From Methanomicrobiaceae archaeon (GTDB lineage: Archaea > Halobacteriota > Methanomicrobia > Methanomicrobiales > Methanomicrobiaceae): DNA of 64,000 bases. Under the pieces are notes generated by a model, which did no database searches, was not told where the DNA came from, and worked only from the letters and a program-made list of their open reading frames with translations. Both the position numbers and the translations under genes were made by a program. The stretch spans positions 1 through 64,000 of the forward strand of contig JAFGKW010000036.1 of assembly GCA_016928355.1 (NCBI GenBank). The letters run 5' to 3'. Shown one piece after another: positions 24,312 to 32,632 of the stretch (its first letter is position 1; every line of letters begins with the position of its first letter).

Positions 24312-25607
24312 ATGGTCCCGAAGATTGCAGTTGCAGTATTGAAACTAATAGCGGTAGTGGTGATTGTTGTCGGATCGATTTTTGCATTCCGAATCTGTCC
24401 GCCTGCGGGCCCCTGGCCAATGCCTCCGTGGTGTGAAGGAGGAATAGATGTTCCTAATTTCGATTCAGGTCTCCATTACGAGGAGTACGTGTACTCCGAC
24501 CTTCCGTATATTACGGAAAACTACGAAGCAACAGATCGCCCTCTGGTAATGGGAATGGCGATGCAGGACAACTGGGGGAAGATTACCGGAACCGGGCCTA
24601 ACGGGAATTATATAACCGAGGACAACCGCCTCTATGTCGATTCTTCGATGGAAAGGCTTTCGGCGATTAACTCCGAACTTGTATTGATTACAGATTTCGC
24701 CACGATGGATGAGGATCTGAATATTTTCTCACAATCGCGGGGCGGTGCCGCTATGATAGAGCAGGGGGAATTTAATGATATTGCCTCATCGGCGAGGGCG
24801 AACGGGCTTGAGACGATGCTGATTACAAATATATACGAGCTTGAGCCGCTTGCACGCCACCAGATCAACTGTGAAAATATTACGGAGGATAAGATCGACG
24901 GCCTCTTCTCAGAATGGAGGGAGCAGGTACTCTATGAGGCTGGCAAGGCAGAATCGGCCGGATTTGATTATTTTGTAATCAACCCGAGAGACATCGGCTT
25001 CTTTTTCTGTGAATATGACAGCTATGCCGTTCAGTACTGGCCCGGAATTGCAGAGGATGTGAAGAAGCAATTCTCCGGAAAGATCGGGATGTGGGGACCT
25101 TCATATTATTTCAGCGATTACTCATTCGATACTTCGGATCTGGACTTCATCATATTGGACGATGGAATAACGGAAATCGTAGGGGGAGCCTCTGAAGATG
25201 TGGCTGATATCGAGTCAAAATGGACTGCATGGTTTGAGAGGTACCGGAATGCAAGGGAGTCTGCAGGTGATGACAAAGAGTATTTTGCCATGATCCTGAT
25301 GCCCTCCTATGACGGTGCGATGCAGGGAGGCTGGGTCGAGATATTTGACCTCTCGACTATCTATATAGAGGGAAGCACCGAGAACCTCGTTAGGGATTAT
25401 AAGGAGCAGGCTCTTGTCTACGAGGGATTCTTCCGGGCCGTGTACAACAGCGACGACCCGCCGGTGGACGGCGTCATATCTTATGCCTACTGGTGGACCG
25501 ATAATATGTATCCTGACACATTTTTTGTGAGAAATGATATCGTGCATTCAATAAGAGGAAAGGATGCGGATCACGTATTTGCAAAATGGGGCGGAGTCTT
25601 CGCCTGA
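24312..25607 (+). CDS. Exported protein, possible TIM-barrel glycosidase-like
   Basis: 431 residues. One N-terminal hydrophobic segment (about 5-27), then a Pro/Trp-rich hinge C-P-P-A-G-P-W-P-M-P-P-W-C with two Cys. The rest alternates strands ending in acidic residues (E-L-V-L-I-T-D-F, F-D-Y-F-V-I-N-P-R-D, D-F-I-I-L-D-D) with helices. This looks like an eight-fold barrel such as extracellular glycoside hydrolases, and the surface is Trp/Tyr-rich. I cannot assign a family or catalytic pair with certainty. It follows a Cys-rich sensor kinase gene by 35 bases and converges on rio1, with an AT-rich terminator-like AATAATATTTTTT between. Confidence 0.6.
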   Translation: MVPKIAVAVLKLIAVVVIVVGSIFAFRICPPAGPWPMPPWCEGGIDVPNFDSGLHYEEYVYSDLPYITENYEATDRPLVMGMAMQDNWGKITGTGPNGNYITEDNRLYVDSSMERLSAINSELVLITDFATMDEDLNIFSQSRGGAAMIEQGEFNDIASSARANGLETMLITNIYELEPLARHQINCENITEDKIDGLFSEWREQVLYEAGKAESAGFDYFVINPRDIGFFFCEYDSYAVQYWPGIAEDVKKQFSGKIGMWGPSYYFSDYSFDTSDLDFIILDDGITEIVGGASEDVADIESKWTAWFERYRNARESAGDDKEYFAMILMPSYDGAMQGGWVEIFDLSTIYIEGSTENLVRDYKEQALVYEGFFRAVYNSDDPPVDGVISYAYWWTDNMYPDTFFVRNDIVHSIRGKDADHVFAKWGGVFA

Positions 25608-25626
25608 AAAATAATATTTTTTAGTT

Positions 25627-26463
25627 TTACGGCGTCATACGGTGTTCGCCGACGACCTTTCTGAAGAACCCTTCTTCATCTTTTATTTCACAGTGTCTTT
25701 TGAAGAACCGGTTGATATTGCGGATATCGCGGACGAGGAACTTTACGGCTTTCGGGTGATCGGGGGTGACTGCCTGCCCCATATCGATTATCACCGGGTG
25801 CTCTCCGTCGAAGAGGATATTGAACTCGGAGAGGTCGGCATGCACCAGGTTTGCCTTGTTGAAGAGGACATCGATCGAGTCCATGACCTCTTCGTATATT
25901 GCCTGCATGTCAAGTTCGTCATGATCAACCGCTCTCAACTGGGGGTAGGGCGTCTCTCCCTCACCCATGAGTTCCATGATGAGGATGTTCCGGTCAAAGT
26001 AGAGCGGTTTCGGGCATCTTATTCCGGCATCGTACGCCCGCATGAGGTTTGAATACTCTTTCTTTGTCCATGCAAAGATGATCTCCTTCCTGGACTTCCT
26101 GACCGAGGAGAAACGAGGATCTCCGGCGAGATACTCGCTCATCGTCTTGAAGCTCGCCGACTGTATCCTGTATATCTTTATCGCGACGGGGATTCCGTCC
26201 CAGTTCTCACCGTAGAATACGTTTGCCTCTTTTCCAGTCGAGATGGAGCCGCCGATTAAGGAGATGTGCTTCTTGTTGACGAGCTTGTATAGTGCAAGGA
26301 GGGTAACGTCGTCGAAGACGTTCTCCATCACCTTGAACTCGTCGGCCTCCTTTATCCTGATTCCAAGTTTCTCGACCTCCCGGTCGAATTTTTCGAGTAG
26401 TTTATCCCTGTCCAGCGTCCTCACCGTTCCTTCTCTATTGCAGTCACTTTCCTGTATCATCAT
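25627..26463 (-). CDS. rio1: RIO1-type serine/threonine protein kinase
   Basis: 278 residues. RIO-specific P-loop G-G-S-I-S-T-G-K-E-A-N-V (71-82), ATP lysine Lys96 in V-A-I-K-I-Y, catalytic loop V-H-A-D-L-S-E-F-N (about 207-215) and metal-binding I-I-D-M-G-Q. The archaeal RIO1 ATPase/kinase acts in late 40S-like subunit maturation with the Pno1/Dim2 KH protein (here at 12213-12755, not linked). Tandem ATGs at 26463 and 26460 open the frame; the first 15 residues are weakly conserved. It converges on the exported protein gene with a gap of 19 bases. Confidence 0.93.
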   Translation of the reverse strand: MMIQESDCNREGTVRTLDRDKLLEKFDREVEKLGIRIKEADEFKVMENVFDDVTLLALYKLVNKKHISLIGGSISTGKEANVFYGENWDGIPVAIKIYRIQSASFKTMSEYLAGDPRFSSVRKSRKEIIFAWTKKEYSNLMRAYDAGIRCPKPLYFDRNILIMELMGEGETPYPQLRAVDHDELDMQAIYEEVMDSIDVLFNKANLVHADLSEFNILFDGEHPVIIDMGQAVTPDHPKAVKFLVRDIRNINRFFKRHCEIKDEEGFFRKVVGEHRMTP

Positions 26464-26680
26464 ATGGAGTTTAATAATGATAAGTGTCGTTCACGGAAGC
26501 CCGGAAGGGTGCAATATATAATTAAAGATTTTTTACTGGTTTAACCATATTAAATATATATTATGTTGAAAAGGTATATTTCCGAGAATTCGAAACACAA
26601 TTCTGAAGACTGGTTATTGCCTGCTTGGTGGTTTGGGGATTTATACCTCGCCTGCAGGCTGATCCAGTACTGGTGATTAA

Positions 26681-27643
26681 ATGAGGATTTCGATAAAATA
26701 CAAGCTCCTGACAGTAATGCTTTTTCTATCTGTCGTTCCGCTTGCTGTTCTTGGTATGATCTCTCTTCAGGACTCAAATACTCTAAGCAGGGAGATTGCA
26801 GGGGAGGCGCAGAATATCGGGGAGATCTCGATTGATGAGAGTACGGAAGCACTTACCGCCCTTGGTGCCGAACTGATGAAGGTCAAGGCCGGGGATGTTG
26901 CAAAACAGGTTGAAATATATATAAAAGAAAATCCGGAGATGACACTTTCCGACCTTCAGAATGATCCTGAATTCAGGTCTATAATTGTTCAGGATGTCGG
27001 GGAGACCGGATTTACGACTGGAATGGATGCCGATACGCTTGTGATACGATTCCACAGGAACTCCGGTGATGAAGGTGTCGATCTCCATAACAAGCAGGAT
27101 ACAAACCCTGAATATTATAAACTGCTTCAAAGCGGCTGGGGATATATCGATACCAGCGGCTATTACACGTGGTCCGACGAAAACGGTGAGATTCGCGACA
27201 AGTACGGTTATTTCGTCGTTGCACAGGCACCGACGGCAGATAATGTCTTCCTGAGGGTCGGTGCCACAGTCTATACCGATGAATTCTCAGAACCGTCACA
27301 AAGAACAGAGGCAAAGATCCAGGAGAAGCTGACCGAGACCGAAGAGAAGATTTCAAAGAAAACTTCGGAGATGTCGACCCAGAATACTGTTCTTATTATT
27401 ACAATATTAACGATCCTGGTGGTTACTGCAATCTCGTTCTTCTTTGCGGCCTCGATAACAAAACCACTTCACAGGCTGCGCGATGTCGCCGACAGGGTGA
27501 GCATGGGAGATATGGAGGATACAGAGATTGATATTGCAAACGAGGACGAGATCGGCGATCTTGCAGAGTCCTTCCAGAGGATGATAGTGAGCATGAAGTA
27601 CTACATGTCCAAGTCAAAAGCGGTAACGAATTCCGAAGATTAG
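26681..27643 (+). CDS. Cache-HAMP membrane sensor without output domain
   Basis: 320 residues. Two membrane segments (about 10-27 and 234-256) bracket an extracytoplasmic domain of about 200 residues that fits a Cache-type sensor (W-G-Y-I-D-T-S-G-Y-Y-T-W and G-Y-F-V-V-A-Q). A HAMP domain (about 257-310: I-T-K-P-L-H-R-L-R-D-V-A-D-R-V) follows, and the protein ends there. No kinase, MCP or cyclase output is present, so signalling must pass to a partner. The next gene begins 10 bases later behind a strong GGAGGAG site, and is the likely partner. Confidence 0.85.
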   Translation: MRISIKYKLLTVMLFLSVVPLAVLGMISLQDSNTLSREIAGEAQNIGEISIDESTEALTALGAELMKVKAGDVAKQVEIYIKENPEMTLSDLQNDPEFRSIIVQDVGETGFTTGMDADTLVIRFHRNSGDEGVDLHNKQDTNPEYYKLLQSGWGYIDTSGYYTWSDENGEIRDKYGYFVVAQAPTADNVFLRVGATVYTDEFSEPSQRTEAKIQEKLTETEEKISKKTSEMSTQNTVLIITILTILVVTAISFFFAASITKPLHRLRDVADRVSMGDMEDTEIDIANEDEIGDLAESFQRMIVSMKYYMSKSKAVTNSED

Positions 27644-27652
27644 GAGGAGTCC

Positions 27653-28600
27653 ATGTCAGAATGTGGCAGATACCGGGATTCTTTCACGGGTATAAACGGA
27701 TACGGAACGGGTGGCCCGGGCGGGGGCGACAACCGCCGGACTTCGGGTTCTGCTGTTAAATCCATGAAGCTTCCACGGGGAAGGTTCGACCGTTTTGCCC
27801 GCCATGTTACGGTATCCGAGATTCTGGAAGAGCTTGAGATATCAGGTTTTACCGGGAACTGCTGTGGACTTTTTGGCGAATCGATGGCAGAAATGGTATA
27901 TTCCGGGGGAGAAATCGTTGTCGCGGCCTTCTGTGGCAGGGAAGGAAACGAAGCTCTTCAGGAGATCTTCTCCATCCCGGATGAGACCGTTTCGGCCGAG
28001 TTAATGATATACAACGAGGCCAGGGTCACGCTTTCAAAGGAGTTCAATCCCGGCTGCGTCGTTAAGGGAGAAAACCGTTATTCGTTTCTTTCCGGCCGGA
28101 TACCCGGGGGAGATAAAGTCTCTCCGGCCACGGCTGCGAATCCCGGTGTAAACGATGAATTTGACATCAATGAATCGGAGATTCGGGCGATCAAATTCGA
28201 TTTTCGCAATGATGTGGAGTCCCTTCTCAGGAGCAGGAATCTTAGTCACCTGATCATGAAGGAACAGCCTGAAAAGGAAGAGAGTGAAATACCGGGGGAA
28301 GAGACCCCGGAAGAACTGATAACAGAGATTGAATTTGAGGAAATTATACAGGGAGAAGAGGATATGACCGATTACAGCAGATACCAAAAGATGATAATTA
28401 ATACCCTTGCAAGAAAACTCGGCCCTGCCGCCGGGGACTTTGCGGACGATATGGCGAGAAAGTCTGGAACTAAATTTTCGAACATATTCCCTGGGAACAT
28501 CGAGATTTTTGCCAACCATGTTGAGAAGCACTCCACACAGTTCATCTCCCCGGCCGAGGCCCAGTTTATCGCGAATACAATAAGGAAGCTGAAGGCGTGA
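27653..28600 (+). CDS. PATAN/DUF2226-like cytoplasmic protein
   Basis: 315 residues, soluble. After a Gly-rich lead (about 15-30), residues 40-140 follow the PATAN/DUF4388-like pattern: T-V-S-E-I-L-E-E-L, a short tG-x segment, then Y-S-G-G-E-I-V-V-A-A-F and G-N-E-A-L-Q-E-I. DUF2226 proteins of methanogens look similar. An acidic linker (about 205-240) joins a small helical C-terminal domain (K-M-I-I-N-T-L-A-R-K-L-G-P-A-A-G). PATAN-type domains act as effector modules in signalling. Encoded 10 bases after a Cache-HAMP sensor, it may be its output partner (inference). The family call is tentative. Confidence 0.6.
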   Translation: MSECGRYRDSFTGINGYGTGGPGGGDNRRTSGSAVKSMKLPRGRFDRFARHVTVSEILEELEISGFTGNCCGLFGESMAEMVYSGGEIVVAAFCGREGNEALQEIFSIPDETVSAELMIYNEARVTLSKEFNPGCVVKGENRYSFLSGRIPGGDKVSPATAANPGVNDEFDINESEIRAIKFDFRNDVESLLRSRNLSHLIMKEQPEKEESEIPGEETPEELITEIEFEEIIQGEEDMTDYSRYQKMIINTLARKLGPAAGDFADDMARKSGTKFSNIFPGNIEIFANHVEKHSTQFISPAEAQFIANTIRKLKA

Positions 28601-28630
28601 GAAATCAGGGTAGAATTATTTTCCCGGGTA

Positions 28631-28740
28631 TAATAAGGGCAAAAGCCCCTTGTGGGGCATGCCCATGCTTAATTCACCACTCGAATTCGCGCAACTGCGA
28701 TAGCCCGGCCTTGCGATCGGGAGAGACAGTCTTTCAGGAT
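28631..28740. other. GC-rich structured intergenic segment
   Basis: Between convergent genes lies an unusually GC-rich stretch with several short hairpins: GCCCC-TTGT-GGGGC at 28645-28658, an overlapping GGGC-AAAA-GCCC at 28637-28648, and CCCG...CGGG near 28704-28721. It could be a bidirectional terminator or a small RNA. No tRNA or known RNA motif was recognised. Confidence 0.3.
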
Positions 28741-28774
28741 GATTAAAAGAAAGAAAAATTCAGTTGTATTTTAC

Positions 28775-29725
28775 TCATTCGTTCATGTATTCCCTTGCAG
28801 GGGCGAGGACCTCGATTAAGCCGTCGGTCGTCATCGCCTTTAGATCTGCGGGGTGGACCTCTCCTGAGGCATATGCGGCCTCGCACTCCTCGTAGGATGC
28901 AAATTCGCGGTCGCCGCCGAACTTCTCCGGCCTCTTCAGGGTGACGGTGCCCATCCTCGGGAAGATGTGGTATTTCAGTGTCTGGAGAACGGGGTTTTCC
29001 TCTATCTCCGACGGGCAGAAGGCCTTCTTCATCTTCTTCTTTATGATTTCCTCGGAATCGGCGACTGAGATGTAGTTTCCTTCGGACGAGGACATCTTCT
29101 TCCCGTTCAGACCGTTTAAGATTGGGGTGTGCATGCAGAGCGGTGCTTTTTCTCCGATTGTCGGCAGGTACTCCCTTGCGAGCATGTGGATCTTCCTCTG
29201 GTCGATTCCGCCGAGTGCCATATCGACTCCGAGAGTGTGGATATCGACCATCTGCATGATTGGGTATACCATCTGCGATACGCGGGGGGCGTCCATGTTC
29301 CTCCCTACTTCGTCCATGCTCCGCTTCGCACGGTTGAGTGTAATCGCCTGCGAAAGCCGGAGGACATTCAGTTCGTATTCTGGCGTTAACTGAACGTCGG
29401 TGCCGAGAACGAACTCGACTCCCTCGCCCTTCAGGCCGACTGCCTCAAAGCACCGGCGGTTGTAGTCCGCAAGCTCCTGAACCTCCTCCATCGTTCCCTT
29501 CTGGTTGAGGAATGCATGAAGGTCGGCGAGAAGGACGACGATCTTAAACCCGGCTTCCTTTAAGTCTATCAGTTTGTTTATTGTAACGAGGTGGCCGAGG
29601 TGGATCTCGCCGGACGGCTCATAACCCGCGTAGACGCGTTTCTCCGGCTGCGCCATCACTGCCCGGAGTTCGTCTTCGGTTACGACTTCGACTGTATTTC
29701 TTACTGCAAGCTCGAATGAGTCCAT
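28775..29725 (-). CDS. tyrS: Tyrosyl-tRNA synthetase
   Basis: 316 residues, the short archaeal form without the bacterial S4 domain. Class I signatures: H-L-G-H at 42-45 (HIGH) and K-M-S-S-S at 210-214. Tyrosine-recognition segments are Y-A-G-Y-E-P-S-G near 32-39 and Q-M-V-Y-P-I-M-Q-M-V-D near 151-161. It charges tRNA-Tyr with tyrosine. All core motifs are complete. It is transcribed alone, convergent with the PATAN-like gene and divergent from the broken HEPN gene. Confidence 0.96.
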   Translation of the reverse strand: MDSFELAVRNTVEVVTEDELRAVMAQPEKRVYAGYEPSGEIHLGHLVTINKLIDLKEAGFKIVVLLADLHAFLNQKGTMEEVQELADYNRRCFEAVGLKGEGVEFVLGTDVQLTPEYELNVLRLSQAITLNRAKRSMDEVGRNMDAPRVSQMVYPIMQMVDIHTLGVDMALGGIDQRKIHMLAREYLPTIGEKAPLCMHTPILNGLNGKKMSSSEGNYISVADSEEIIKKKMKKAFCPSEIEENPVLQTLKYHIFPRMGTVTLKRPEKFGGDREFASYEECEAAYASGEVHPADLKAMTTDGLIEVLAPAREYMNE

Positions 29726-29807
29726 TCGTTATAATTTCGTTTGCCGTGTGGATAATTGTAGTGGTGAGGAGGATAATTTCATAACCGTACGGATGGGTTG
29801 ATATTAT

Positions 29808-30784
29808 ATGGAAGACCAGATCAGCAAATTTTGGAATATATATGGTCGCTTTGTTTTAACAGATTCATTTCGATATAAGGATATATTTCAGATTTATCCT
29901 CATGAAAATTCAGAGATAAACTCTGAAGATATTTTCGAAGCTAAATATGCCATGGTTCTTGATTATAAATACAGTCCAGAACCTTTTTCCACAAAATCAG
30001 GTGAAGAGTTATGGTTTGTTGATATCTTTGAAAACAAGAGACTTAAATAATATTCTGAAAAGGCCTTAGATGAGATTGATTTCTCAAAAGGTACAGATCT
30101 AGCCTTTTTAATTGTATGAAAGAAATTCGCCCGAGGAATATTTGCAGAGAAATAACTTATATATTGAATTTATTTTTGTCGCATAATATATGGTATGATG
30201 AAGGTGTACTTCCAAGATCAATTGATGAATTTGAGATAATTGAGTCTCACAATGAAAACTATATTCCATTTAATAATTATTTTAAACCTAATTTCCGATA
30301 TACTGTCGATCTTTCAGTTGGTAAAGATAGGAACCGTCTCTTTTTGCCAGATACTATGGAGTATTTTTTTGATAGATATTTCTCATTAAGTAAAGAAAGA
30401 AAGACGCGATTTTTCTCTGCGGCTCATTATTTTTATCAGGCTGAACGTGCTTTCACTCTCTCTTCTGAAGTAAGGTATCTTTTGTTTGCATGTGCAATTG
30501 ATGCACTAACTCCTTCAAATTTATCTGCAGGAAAACGGTTTAAAGGATATATTAAAGCATTTTCTGGTATATCTGATTGGAACGAAGACGAAATTAAATT
30601 TATAAAAAAATTATGGAAGATTCGTAGTGACCCAGCTCATGGAGATATCGTCAGACATGATCTGATTCTTGATTGTGATTTTTATGCAGGAAAAGAAGAT
30701 TATTGCCCGGACTATGAAACAATGAGATCCATTGCACAATGTGTTTGCATTAACTGGCTTTCAGCTGATGATAAAAAAAATTAA
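29808..30784 (+). pseudogene. Broken ApeA-like HEPN protein gene
   Basis: Two open frames (29808-30050 and 30116-30784) look like one gene. After the first stop (TAA at 30048) the same frame continues sensibly (Y-S-E-K-A-L-D-E-I-D-F-S-K-G-T-D-L-A-F-L-I-V) up to a TGA at 30117, where the second frame takes over with M-K-E-I-R. So there is one nonsense codon and one frameshift. The C-terminal part has the ApeA-like HEPN pattern: L-F-A-C-A-I-D-A-L-T-P-S-N, G-K-R-F-K-G-Y-I-K, and the R-x4-H motif R-S-D-P-A-H-G. ApeA-type HEPN proteins are anti-phage RNases. The region is visibly more AT-rich than its surroundings, a sign of transfer. Confidence 0.6.
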
Positions 30785-30841
30785 CGAGATAAATAATAGC
30801 ATCATAAATTCTTAAAAGGGTTTTTAATACATCTATTTGTC

Positions 30842-32023
30842 TCAAATCCTCACAAGAAAAACAAGATAAACCGCTGCCTGCACAACCGTCAGCGGAATCC
30901 CGACGGCGGCGAATCTCAAAAATCCGATAGTATGGCCGGTCTTCTCGGCGTTCTGGATGATTATTATATTGCTCGCCGCCCCGAAGATGAGCAGGTTTCC
31001 TGCAAGCGTACTGCCTGCGGCAAGTGCCATCATGACGTTTTCCGGGGCTCCGGCGGCCGTTATCATTGGGAGGAACAGGGCGGTAAAAGGGACGTTTGAG
31101 ATAAGCTGGCTTGCAAGAATCCCAAGCCCCATTACAAGCGGAATCGATGTGAATATCCCCGGTGCACCCTCCGCCAGGCTCCCCGGAATCCCGGTGTCCC
31201 AGACGCTCTGCATCAGGACGAACATAGCGGCGAAGAAGACGAGGGTGTGCCAGTCGATGTTCTTCAATATAGTAATCCTCTCTTTCGAAAGAGCGATCAC
31301 CGGAACTGCGGCTGCAAGTGCTATAATGGTCAGCGGAAAGAGAGAGCCAAAACCCAGGAAACCGGCCGAAATCCGGACAATGATAAGGCCTGCAAGGATG
31401 AAGAACCCGAGAAGGGCAATACTCCCGTATCTCCTTTCATACGGCTGCTCCTCCTTTTCATACGAGCACCCGCCACCGAACTCTTTTCTGAAGAAGATCC
31501 TTATGGCTGCATACGTTAGGAACAAAGAGATGACCGTCGGGAGTGCAAGATACCCTGCGAATACCGCGAAAGGGTTTTCGATCCCGGATTCGACTGCAAT
31601 CAGCAGGTTCTGCGGATTCCCTACAGGGCTCATGACACTTCCGGTGGTTACCGAGAATGCAAGTGCTATGAGGAGCATCTCAGGCGGAAGCCGTGTCCTG
31701 AATGCAAGTGAGAGAACGAAAGGAGTCCCGATGATCGCGATGGTGTCATTCATAAGGAGAGCCGAGAGAATCCCGGATAAGAATATTAAAAGCAGGACAA
31801 GTGTGGAAGGGCTCTTTACATCTTTAAATATCATGTTTGAAACCCTGACAAGAACACCGCTGTCTGAAAGCGCCTCTCCTACGACGAAGGTTCCAAACAG
31901 AAATAACATCACATCAGGATTGACGGATTCAAGAGCGGCCGGGGGAGAGATTCCCCCGGTGATAAGTACCGCCAGAGCTCCTCCGGACATGATCTGCCAG
32001 ATTTTCAGGCGTACCGGCAGCAC
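30842..32023 (-). CDS. ArsB/NhaD-superfamily anion permease, N-terminus disrupted
   Basis: 393 residues from the GTG at 32023, about 10-11 membrane helices. The ion-transporter superfamily motifs M-N-D-T-I-A-I-I-G-T-P and M-S-P-V-G-N-P-Q-N-L-L-I-A, and the V-N-P-D-V-M-L-F-L-F-G opening, point to the ArsB/CitM/SLC13 group; the substrate (arsenite, citrate, other anions or Na+/H+) is not decidable. The coding frame continues upstream to an ATG at 32098, giving a normal first helix (L-I-P-L-V-I-L-A-V-V-L-V-L-I). However, codon 4 of that reading is TAA (32087-32089). Either the gene is damaged, or translation starts at the GTG or a rare start after the TAA. Confidence 0.8.
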   Translation of the reverse strand: MLPVRLKIWQIMSGGALAVLITGGISPPAALESVNPDVMLFLFGTFVVGEALSDSGVLVRVSNMIFKDVKSPSTLVLLLIFLSGILSALLMNDTIAIIGTPFVLSLAFRTRLPPEMLLIALAFSVTTGSVMSPVGNPQNLLIAVESGIENPFAVFAGYLALPTVISLFLTYAAIRIFFRKEFGGGCSYEKEEQPYERRYGSIALLGFFILAGLIIVRISAGFLGFGSLFPLTIIALAAAVPVIALSKERITILKNIDWHTLVFFAAMFVLMQSVWDTGIPGSLAEGAPGIFTSIPLVMGLGILASQLISNVPFTALFLPMITAAGAPENVMMALAAGSTLAGNLLIFGAASNIIIIQNAEKTGHTIGFLRFAAVGIPLTVVQAAVYLVFLVRI

Positions 32024-32262
32024 ATTTCTTGCAGAAATGAGAACCAGAACAACTGCAAGAATAACAAGCGGAATCAGCGTAAGGAGTTATTGTCTCATCC
32101 GGATTTAATTCTTCCAGTTATCCTGTAATACCCGTAAATATTGAATCTGACCATAAATTATTGCTTAGATAATGGTCCGGAAAATGCCTGAATCCCTTTT
32201 TTTGGGACTGCAAAACGGTTTTATATCTTATAATGCTATTAAAAACATTGGAGGGACAGTCA

Positions 32263-32628
32263 ATGCTGAAAGTGCTTGAGAGAAGTCATGGTAATATTGT
32301 TGGAATAGAGGCGTCCGGGGAGGTAACGGAAGAGGACATCAGGGAAATAACCCCCCAGCTGGACGAACTCATAGAAAAATATGGTAAAATAAGCTGGATA
32401 TATGTCATAAAAACCACGAAATATAAGACAGTTCGTGCAATGTACGAGGACATGATGTGGCTTTTGAAGAATATAAAAAATTTTGACAGGATGGCAATCG
32501 TCGGAGAAACGAAATCCGAAGAGCTCCTGATAAAGATCGACGGCCTCGTATTTGGAGAAAAGTACTTTGATATATCTGAGATTGATCAGGCCTGGGATTA
32601 TATCGAAGGTGCAGAAACCAGATTATAA
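32263..32628 (+). CDS. SpoIIAA-like (STAS-related) protein
   Basis: 121 residues. Strand-helix pattern of the SpoIIAA-like family: V-V-G-I-E-A-S-G-E-V-T-type opening (here N-I-V-G-I-E-A-S-G-E-V-T), E-E-D-I-R-E-I-T-P-Q-L-D-E-L-I, then W-L-L-K-N-I-K-N-F-D-R-M-A-I-V-G and the final D-x-x-Q-A-W-D-Y-I. In many microbes it is a stand-alone cytoplasmic protein of unclear role, possibly lipid or ligand binding. An upstream frame starts at 32233, but GGAGGGAC stands 5 bases before the ATG at 32263. It converges on the large receiver-kinase gene with 4 bases between. Confidence 0.82.
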   Translation: MLKVLERSHGNIVGIEASGEVTEEDIREITPQLDELIEKYGKISWIYVIKTTKYKTVRAMYEDMMWLLKNIKNFDRMAIVGETKSEELLIKIDGLVFGEKYFDISEIDQAWDYIEGAETRL

Positions 32629-32632
32629 TTAC

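Noticed and set aside
26661-26676. CCAGTACTGG palindrome before the Cache-HAMP gene as a possible ORB
   Set aside because: It shares only CCAGT with the ORB core, lacks GTGGAA and a G-run, and is far from the origin cluster.
30957-32108. Long plus-strand open frame opposite the permease gene
   Set aside because: It is a shadow of the membrane-protein gene on the other strand: Arg/Ser/Pro-rich, no motifs, while the minus-strand frame has clear transporter motifs.
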